This document shows positions 7,301 to 11,032 of a stretch of DNA of 11,032 bases, piece after piece. The notes beneath the pieces were generated by a model that saw only the letters and a list, made by a program, of their open reading frames with translations, was not told where the DNA came from and did not search any database. The DNA comes from UBA1562 sp041653955 (GTDB taxonomy: Bacteria; Omnitrophota; Gorgyraeia; Gygaellales; Profunditerraquicolaceae), in the NCBI GenBank assembly GCA_041653955.1, contig JBAZEH010000038.1, positions 1 through 11,032 of the forward strand, in the 5' to 3' direction. The number at the start of each line of letters is the position of its first letter. Within the stretch, counting starts at the first letter, position 1. A program made the position numbers and the translations under genes.

Positions 7301-9610
7301 AATGCCTTCAGTGTCAACCATCGCCTGCGGCTCTATATTATTGACCGCCGCGGCAAGGAGCCCCGCATGGGCAAGGTCTCCCTTTGATAGTTCAGCAAAG
7401 AATAGCGGGGCATATTTAGCCAGGGTATTAAGCGCCGCTTGAGGAGTAGATATATCCGGCGTCTCATTCGGCCATGCTAACGGTGTCATATATGCCTTAG
7501 CCAGCATCGGGGCCTGTTTTTCAAGCTCTGTCTGGACCCTTCCGTTAAATGCCTCTATTGCCCTGTGGTCGCGCTTGACCCATACGGGCATATGGATAAA
7601 TATATCATTATTATCGGTTTTAATGGCTATCAAAGAAGGCAGGTCAACCGCAAGCGCCCCAAGCCTGCCGACATCCAGCTTATGAGAACGCTCCTGTTTC
7701 TCCGCCGTATTTACGCCCAGATCTTTAAGGTAACTGCCCATATATTCCTGGACCAGTGCAGTAACAGACTTTTCATCTTTAGCTCCGGAAAGCTTCTCCT
7801 TGAGCTCCGCCGGAAGATTTTCGCTCAATACGGCTACCGGCATGATCACGTAATCATAAAACAGGCTGGACCTGTCGGCAAAAGAACCGTCCGGTACCGC
7901 TATATAAATACCTTTGCCTTTAAGCAGGTCGAGCGCCGCCTGCCTGTTGGAATCGCTGGCTGATACCGATGTATCTTCGGAAAAGGTGCTGAAGGTGGGT
8001 AATATTATTGCTTCCGAAAACGCTTCCTTATTTACGTTATAAAGAAGGGCCAATGACTGCTCTACGTCCATCTTAAGCACAGAGCGCACAGGAGCAAGAT
8101 TTGCCACACCTTTGGCTAACGCGGTCAATAGCGAACCGCCGCCGGTAGAACTCCTGATACCCGGGTCTAATTTCAACCCCTTGACTTCATCCAGCACCAT
8201 CTTTACGGCGTTATTCATATCCCCGCCGGCAAAAAATACGGCTACGCCTCTTTTTGCTGCTTCATTAGCCGCCAGGATAAGCTCAATAGTCCCCTTATTG
8301 GAACCACCCTGCTCCCTGCTTTTATCAAATACCCCTGCCCCCCCGTTAAGTATAAGCCCGTCACCTTTCTTAAGAGAGTCAATATAGGCGACAATATCCT
8401 TTATGGACTGCTCCCCTATGTCTATCTGCGCGTCGTCCAAAGTAAGTTCTTCAAGCTTTACCGAAGATTCCTTTCCCGCTACTACAAAATCGCTGGGCAC
8501 AAGCACCTGCGCTCCGGATTTCCGGATCTTCTCAAGCCCGCTATCCACGTCCTTCTGTTCCGAGCTCTTCGGTAAAAGCGATTTTCCCGTCTCTTTACCC
8601 TGGGCCTTGAGATAAGGATTGACCTGCGCACCGACCAGCATAAGCTTTCCGTTTGACTTAGCGATAGCATCCGCGAGGTCCCCGAACTGCTTGTATTTAT
8701 CAAATTTTGCCCCTCCGGCCATGGTATTCAGGCTTCCCGAGATCTGCCCCTGAAAATCAAGGACTGCCTGAGTATCTTCTGCAAATTTAATGCCTGCGGC
8801 CCTGTTTTCTTCCGGTATAAGCCAGGCCATCTCCATAGAGGCTTCTTCGCCCCGGTGCGCCTTATCAAAGGCCTCTACTATATAAACAAGTTTATCGGAT
8901 TGCCTTCCGGTCAGGGAGATCAAACGCTCTTCAAACGCCTTTCTCCTGGATACGATATCAGCTTTCTCCTTGTCTGATGCGGTCTTCTCTGCTTTCAACT
9001 GCTCTTCGGGATAAAACCTGATATTCTCGGCTACAAAAATGACCCTTACGTTATTTACATTCTTTTTATAACTCTGTATTACTTTTTCGGCCTCCGCCAG
9101 GTCATAAGGGAGCAATACGATCTCAAAATCCTTAAGCCCTTTTTCCAAAAGCAAGATTCTCGCCTCATCCACAATAGGTTTAAGCGAATACTCTTCTTCA
9201 TAACCTATATTCTTAGGCCTGCCGGAGTGGGTTATAATATATAGGTACTTGACGCCGGCCTCATTCAGCGTGCTTACGATCGTGTCCGCGGACTGGTCTA
9301 TGCGCTGGGTATTCTCTATATTCACGCCTTTCCTCGGGACGTTCCAGTCCACAACGCATATGCCGGAATCTATTCCCTTATCCCTGACCACGCTTACCAG
9401 GTCATTTATCCTTCTGGCCTCAAGCTTCCTGGCTTCTGCCAGTGCCTGGCTAAGTGACTTTACGGTCAGCCTCTCCTGCTTGGCAGCCGGGGTTCTTAAG
9501 GTATCGGTTGAGGCATAACCGAGCGGTATGCCGGTAAGGATGAATGTTACCGTTAAAAACAGACTGACAATTTTCAATGCCACAGGCCTGTCGTAAGACT
9601 TTGCGAACAT
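4322..9610 (-). CDS. pgk-gap: Phosphoglycerate kinase-GAPDH fusion with Sec-type leader and shared C-terminal module
   Basis: This 1,762-residue protein joins two consecutive glycolytic enzymes: GAPDH makes 1,3-bisphosphoglycerate from GAP, NAD(P) and phosphate, and PGK uses it to make ATP and 3-phosphoglycerate. Layout: leader 1-34 (basic residues, then a hydrophobic run ending GYAS); D-x-L-R motif 36-44; PGK about 65-505; unassigned region 506-964; GAPDH about 965-1465; hydrophilic linker 1466-1561; shared C-terminal module 1562-1762. PGK signatures seen are VDWNVP (87), QRID with Arg103, HSGRP (128), ENIRFYPEE with Arg198, AHR with Arg253, GGAK with Lys302, GGD (462) and STGGGS (488). GAPDH signatures seen are GTGRIGR (975), SCSTN with catalytic Cys1265, TTFHMYT with His1297, STGAAK (1315), RTPT, and YDNEMSYS (1432). 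The catalytic Cys, its His partner and most substrate arginines of PGK are kept, so both activities are plausible. The ATG has a strong AAAGGAGGG 5 bp upstream. The gene starts 18 bp after the PFK-like gene. PGK-triosephosphate isomerase fusions are known, for example in Thermotoga; I do not recall a PGK-GAPDH fusion of this form. Confidence 0.93.
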   Translation of the reverse strand: MFAKSYDRPVALKIVSLFLTVTFILTGIPLGYASTDTLRTPAAKQERLTVKSLSQALAEARKLEARRINDLVSVVRDKGIDSGICVVDWNVPRKGVNIENTQRIDQSADTIVSTLNEAGVKYLYIITHSGRPKNIGYEEEYSLKPIVDEARILLLEKGLKDFEIVLLPYDLAEAEKVIQSYKKNVNNVRVIFVAENIRFYPEEQLKAEKTASDKEKADIVSRRKAFEERLISLTGRQSDKLVYIVEAFDKAHRGEEASMEMAWLIPEENRAAGIKFAEDTQAVLDFQGQISGSLNTMAGGAKFDKYKQFGDLADAIAKSNGKLMLVGAQVNPYLKAQGKETGKSLLPKSSEQKDVDSGLEKIRKSGAQVLVPSDFVVAGKESSVKLEELTLDDAQIDIGEQSIKDIVAYIDSLKKGDGLILNGGAGVFDKSREQGGSNKGTIELILAANEAAKRGVAVFFAGGDMNNAVKMVLDEVKGLKLDPGIRSSTGGGSLLTALAKGVANLAPVRSVLKMDVEQSLALLYNVNKEAFSEAIILPTFSTFSEDTSVSASDSNRQAALDLLKGKGIYIAVPDGSFADRSSLFYDYVIMPVAVLSENLPAELKEKLSGAKDEKSVTALVQEYMGSYLKDLGVNTAEKQERSHKLDVGRLGALAVDLPSLIAIKTDNNDIFIHMPVWVKRDHRAIEAFNGRVQTELEKQAPMLAKAYMTPLAWPNETPDISTPQAALNTLAKYAPLFFAELSKGDLAHAGLLAAAVNNIEPQAMVDTEGIKYDNLLGIFTSAKDQDAKVPGFGKTVEQFLAGINNAQQLSLLLYLLSTPTVDPAEHSAVAVNNKGLQDAVIGFYGRMYSYLLNSAQKDFNDPRVFEPLRAEIGSYAQKLNRVLRNGDAIEINGSSAESVSRHLAAKGVALSQAEKDTLNRVYSRYAGSGGVFAYDVLQMAGLLSEDNFAAAFRNIKVDAAKRVLPSDKPYMACDGTGRIGRLAMALRLASDINAKEAGYIGRYLVRSRALKGATADEKFASALASTNDMFADQVIRDSWLEVKTKDNASIPMTDLIEARRIVFEADGNVLAAQMDFKTTADIPSVYPVNILLDNEKVGVVYFADITQFNSGLSEELKKQNIVLDNMPRPAIVREEDGRQYYFGMLIDATPGGVEMGDQALVKAASEGKLKLEGPTVWEMAAKGNLGYADEKMGDAAEELVRLREILGNIQDSRLSGNEPFIYLKAQIAKKLLLPMGGGIHFMGRYLQKLPFVKESGAMYFTPTSCSTNGASYITMALSTLFGGFGKNKLTVLGTTFHMYTGGDKKGVMGHFNPKSTGAAKGVKQNLAVNALFTALRTPTAYVDGSIDIVGGSIFDFLVELPSDVPQDLVRSYLARVGSEFPEVLRLFSEQDKFEDGRYRWQDTITGLRTGSIIYEDFVNQVVGNIYRMEVGYDNEMSYSFKMNEFENQLMLVRNRQKDIAATVEAASSDEAVKPKVLDRPVRFGEAQAFIRPEDQAKGKPSAQFSMGERSSGEDMDIAGIMSQAEMARSMQAAEDTVYKGTSERYNNFIVTAKSFTDDVNHNKGAVVVGANAILENAGALTSLKMLADAGACKVVLWAKDKEAADALKAIGADRLAGIIQEGLDETITHVIVDLHKENMLASYEDIALVVAEKDMEGANLNPSTKKYLKISGLKAAKTGNSRLVNSMPLVFARAFASIADTAEVAESFRQMTAAYHRSGQISADNAMLLNDLTSQMTDIPAILATEEVARAQVAYEETIGKI
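4325..4927 (-). repeat. Shared C-terminal module, copy in PGK-GAPDH fusion
   Basis: Residues 1562-1762. VVVGANAILENAG has its GANA at 1569, followed by VVLWAKDKEAADALKAIGAD and then NSMPLVFARAFASI at 1685, 116 residues later. The last residues are AYEETIGKI, close to SYEQTVNKI of the PFK-like protein. A hydrophilic linker of about 95 residues (1466-1561) separates it from GAPDH. Confidence 0.87.
5216..6718 (-). other. GAPDH domain of the fusion protein, with enlarged NAD-binding half
   Basis: Residues about 965-1465. The Rossmann glycine motif is GTGRIGR at 975-981; catalytic Cys1265 is in SCSTN (usually SCTTN), the general base is His1297, with STGAAK at 1315, RTPT near 1340 and YDNEMSYS at 1432. 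The distance from the glycine motif to the catalytic Cys is about 290 residues against about 140 in usual GAPDH, so some 150 residues are inserted in the NAD-binding half. Between His1297 and STGAAK only 18 residues remain where about 31 are usual, so the S-loop is shortened. Confidence 0.88.
6719..8095 (-). other. Unassigned ~460-residue region between PGK and GAPDH
   Basis: Residues 506-964 match no family I recognise. The first part (about 530-600) alternates predicted strands and helices, with a spacing faintly like the start of a HAD phosphatase (strand, N-R-x-A-x-x-x-L-L, then G-I-Y-I-A-V-P-D-G-S), but the catalytic D-x-D is absent. The remainder is mostly helical and rich in Ala, Leu and Lys. 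No membrane segment is evident. It could be a decayed enzyme domain or a structural spacer. Confidence 0.5.
8096..9418 (-). other. PGK domain of the fusion protein
   Basis: Residues about 65-505 cover both lobes of PGK in normal order and near normal length (about 400-440 residues). The N-lobe substrate arginines and histidine are in place (Arg103, His128, Arg131, Arg198, Arg253). In the C-lobe, GGAKFDK (Lys302, Lys305), AGGD and STGGGS are kept, but the nucleotide loop usually written GPMGVFE reads GGAGVFD at 423-429. The usual DAFGTAHR reads EAFDKAHR. Confidence 0.9.
9509..9610 (-). other. Secretory-type leader of the PGK-GAPDH fusion
   Basis: Residues 1-34 have basic residues at 4, 8 and 13, a hydrophobic core at about 14-30 and an AxS-like end (GYAS, possible cut after Ala33). 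The core ends TGIPLGYAS, closely matching TGMPLLAYS in the PEP synthase-like protein. The D-x-L-R-x-x-A-A-K motif follows at 36-44 (9479-9505). PGK proper starts only at about residue 65-80. Confidence 0.75.
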
Positions 9611-9615
9611 TACTT

Positions 9616-9624
9616 CCCTCCTTT
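9616..9624 (-). promoter_or_regulatory. Shine-Dalgarno site of the PGK-GAPDH gene
   Basis: AAAGGAGGG on the minus strand lies 5 bp before the ATG at 9608-9610, within the 18-bp gap after the stop of the PFK-like gene. It is a near-perfect anti-16S match and fixes the start so that the hydrophobic leader is included in the protein. The short gap supports translation from a shared transcript. Confidence 0.85.
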
Positions 9625-9628
9625 TAAA

Positions 9629-11032
9629 TTAAATCTTGTTAACTGTCTGCTCGTATGAATTAGCAAGCATAACAATTTCTTCGCTGACTTTTAACGTCGG
9701 CATATATTCAAGCTGAACTGATAGGTCTTTAAGTTTTTCCAGCGTGGCTTCATCTACCTGTTTCTCGTATTTGGAGACGAACGTATTGTATCCCGACCTT
9801 GCCCTTTCCTGTATGTCTTCACCCAGGGCTTCGTCGTTAAAAACAATACTGCTTATCGCGCGGGAGAATACCAGGGGCATCGCGTTGATGCCGGCACTCA
9901 TGATCTGCTGAGGCATTTTAAGAAGTATCGCCTCCAGATCGGGATTCTGAAACTGGAAGTCGTCTATATAATCTACCTTATATTCCTTGCGTACCTTCTC
10001 AAAGTCAATGCTGGAATTGATCACGGCGATCCTGTTCTGCGGAATACTAAGAGCCATGACCTTTGCCAGCGCATCTTTAAGCCCGGAGGCGCTGTAGCCG
10101 TCAGCCACCCTGTCAGCGCCTAATGCCTTTAATTTATCTATGTCGGTGGCGCTATCCGACCAAAAGGTAACCTGGAGATTAACATGCTCTTTTATTTGCG
10201 CTATGGCCTCCAGAGTTGCGCCATTCTCAAATACGGCATTCGCCCCTATCACCAGGGCCGGCATATAACCGTTGATCATTTTGATATTATCAAGGTAATC
10301 CGGCTCTACGGCTATCTTCCTGGATATATCACCGCTGAACTTAGATGCCTTCTCCAGCAGGGCTATGGTATCCATTGAAGTATCGGCCATCCCCTCCGCC
10401 AGATTCGCCTGTTCCCATATATCTCTGTGTATTCCCTTGTAATCAAACGGTATATCAATCAGCTTCTCGTCCTTCTGGCTTAGCACTACATGCCCGTAAT
10501 CTATCTTTCCGGCCTCGGTAGTATCCTTTATCCCGTATTTCTCGCTCAATCCAACTTTCAGTATGGCATTAAGTAGTGAGCCTATCTTTCTGATTTTGCG
10601 GCTCTTTGCAGATCCGTCATAAGCCGCCTTAACCACAGGGTTGGCTTTAAAGGCCTTCTCCAGCCATTCCTTATTTTTCCCCTTGGCAGCATCAATGAAC
10701 GCGTTTTCAGAAACCAATACCAGCCCGTATTCATTCTTCTCGCTGCTATTCAATCTCTTGGCGTTATAAAAATCCGCTACCCTGTCTATCAAATGATCGC
10801 AATCTATATCCTTTTCGGGGATAAGAGACGCTGTAGCGCCCGCGCCCGCGCCCACATAAGCGGTCAACGCTCCGCTATTCCCCTTTACTTCCGCAGTCAT
10901 CACCCTCTTAAGGTTCTTTGCTGTGCGGATAATATTGCGCGCATAGGGCATAACGGACTTGACTATGCCGTCAAAATCAACGGTATCCCCGCTTCCGAAA
11001 GGAATGGCAATCTCTCCTTCGGGTTTGGGAAA
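9629..11032 (-). CDS. 6-phosphofructokinase-like protein, C-terminal part, with shared C-terminal module (5' end outside window)
   Basis: The frame is open to the right edge, giving 467 visible residues; the ATG at 10949-10951 is internal and 27 in-frame codons precede it with no stop. Phosphofructokinase phosphorylates fructose 6-phosphate with ATP or pyrophosphate. The first visible part aligns by eye with the second half of the PFK fold: a helix ending AKNLKR (counterpart of SHER), then AEVKG-N-SG (counterpart of VEVMGRHAG), a small-residue helix, LIPEKDID (LIPE-x-x-x-D) and VLVSENA (VVVAEGA, Glu kept). The spacing fits the family well. What follows (KYGIK, then D-x-G-H, then a helical segment) looks more like the pyrophosphate-type branch, but I cannot fix the phosphoryl donor. 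The MGR motif that contacts fructose 6-phosphate is changed to KGN, so activity is uncertain. The last ~210 residues are the module shared with the two downstream genes, ending YEQTVNKI. The stop lies 18 bp before the PGK-GAPDH start. The N-terminus, and so any leader, cannot be seen. Confidence 0.68.
   Translation of the reverse strand, partial: FPKPEGEIAIPFGSGDTVDFDGIVKSVMPYARNIIRTAKNLKRVMTAEVKGNSGALTAYVGAGAGATASLIPEKDIDCDHLIDRVADFYNAKRLNSSEKNEYGLVLVSENAFIDAAKGKNKEWLEKAFKANPVVKAAYDGSAKSRKIRKIGSLLNAILKVGLSEKYGIKDTTEAGKIDYGHVVLSQKDEKLIDIPFDYKGIHRDIWEQANLAEGMADTSMDTIALLEKASKFSGDISRKIAVEPDYLDNIKMINGYMPALVIGANAVFENGATLEAIAQIKEHVNLQVTFWSDSATDIDKLKALGADRVADGYSASGLKDALAKVMALSIPQNRIAVINSSIDFEKVRKEYKVDYIDDFQFQNPDLEAILLKMPQQIMSAGINAMPLVFSRAISSIVFNDEALGEDIQERARSGYNTFVSKYEKQVDEATLEKLKDLSVQLEYMPTLKVSEEIVMLANSYEQTVNKI
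9632..10264 (-). repeat. Shared C-terminal module, copy in PFK-like protein
   Basis: ALVIGANAVFENG lies at about 10220-10258, then a LKALGADRVAD segment, then INAMPLVFSRAISSI with the N-A-M-P 120 residues after GANA, and a helical tail ending SYEQTVNKI. It is the most divergent of the three at the start of the module (FENG lacks the Ala), but the order and spacing hold. Confidence 0.85.

Noticed and set aside
4322..9610. Possible frameshift or assembly join producing the fusion
   Set aside because: The frame runs unbroken through both enzymes, with unique linkers and no repeated bases at the junctions; it remains worth confirming with long reads.
4704..10378. Plus-strand and alternative minus-strand open frames over the fusion and PFK-like genes
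   Set aside because: They are shadows of the strongly conserved coding frame on the minus strand; low-complexity translations, no supporting start signals.
9629..11032. Reading the right-hand gene as starting at the ATG at 10949-10951
   Set aside because: The frame continues upstream to the window edge with PFK-compatible residues and no stop, and there is no Shine-Dalgarno sequence at that ATG.
9629..11032. Right-hand gene as triosephosphate isomerase or class II aldolase
   Set aside because: No TIM E-P-x-W-A or aldolase zinc-site motifs are seen, while the LIPE-x-x-x-D and V-S-E-N-A order fits PFK.

Overview
The window is almost entirely coding. It holds three large genes, all on the minus strand, read from right to left as one tight cluster: (1) a 6-phosphofructokinase-like protein whose 5' part lies beyond the right edge (9629-11032); (2) a 1,762-residue protein that fuses a complete phosphoglycerate kinase (PGK) to a glyceraldehyde-3-phosphate dehydrogenase (GAPDH) (4322-9610); (3) a phosphoenolpyruvate synthase-like protein of more than 1,425 residues that runs off the left edge (1-4275). 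The gaps are 18 and 46 bp, each with a good Shine-Dalgarno sequence, and no terminator is visible between genes, so a single transcription unit is likely.

The catalytic parts are familiar Embden-Meyerhof (glycolysis/gluconeogenesis) enzymes: fructose-6-phosphate/fructose-1,6-bisphosphate interconversion, then GAP <-> 1,3-bisphosphoglycerate <-> 3-phosphoglycerate, then PEP <-> pyruvate. Aldolase, triosephosphate isomerase, phosphoglycerate mutase and enolase are not in the window. What is unusual is how the enzymes are built. All three carry the same extra C-terminal alpha/beta module of about 170-210 residues, marked by a GANA-(I/V)-x-E-N-(A)-G motif and, 109-120 residues later, an N-(S/A)-M-P motif followed by an R-A-(F/I) helix. 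I do not recognise this module. The two proteins whose N-termini are visible both begin with a very similar Sec-type hydrophobic leader followed by a conserved D-x-L-R-x-x-A-A-K motif. The PEP synthase also carries a degenerate second copy of its own catalytic barrel, and the PGK-GAPDH fusion contains a region of about 460 residues with no assigned function.

Together these features suggest a set of central-carbon enzymes that share a targeting or scaffolding system: a common tail that could bring them together or to one place, and a common leader that could move or anchor them in a membrane or envelope. This is an inference; nothing in the window proves the location. The style (oversized multi-domain metabolic enzymes with signal peptides and an LRP-like motif after the leader) reminds me of Candidatus Omnitrophota and other uncultured relatives of the PVC group. 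That assignment is a suspicion from recall, not shown by a marker gene here.

No RNA genes, insertion sequences, CRISPR arrays or long DNA-level repeats were seen.
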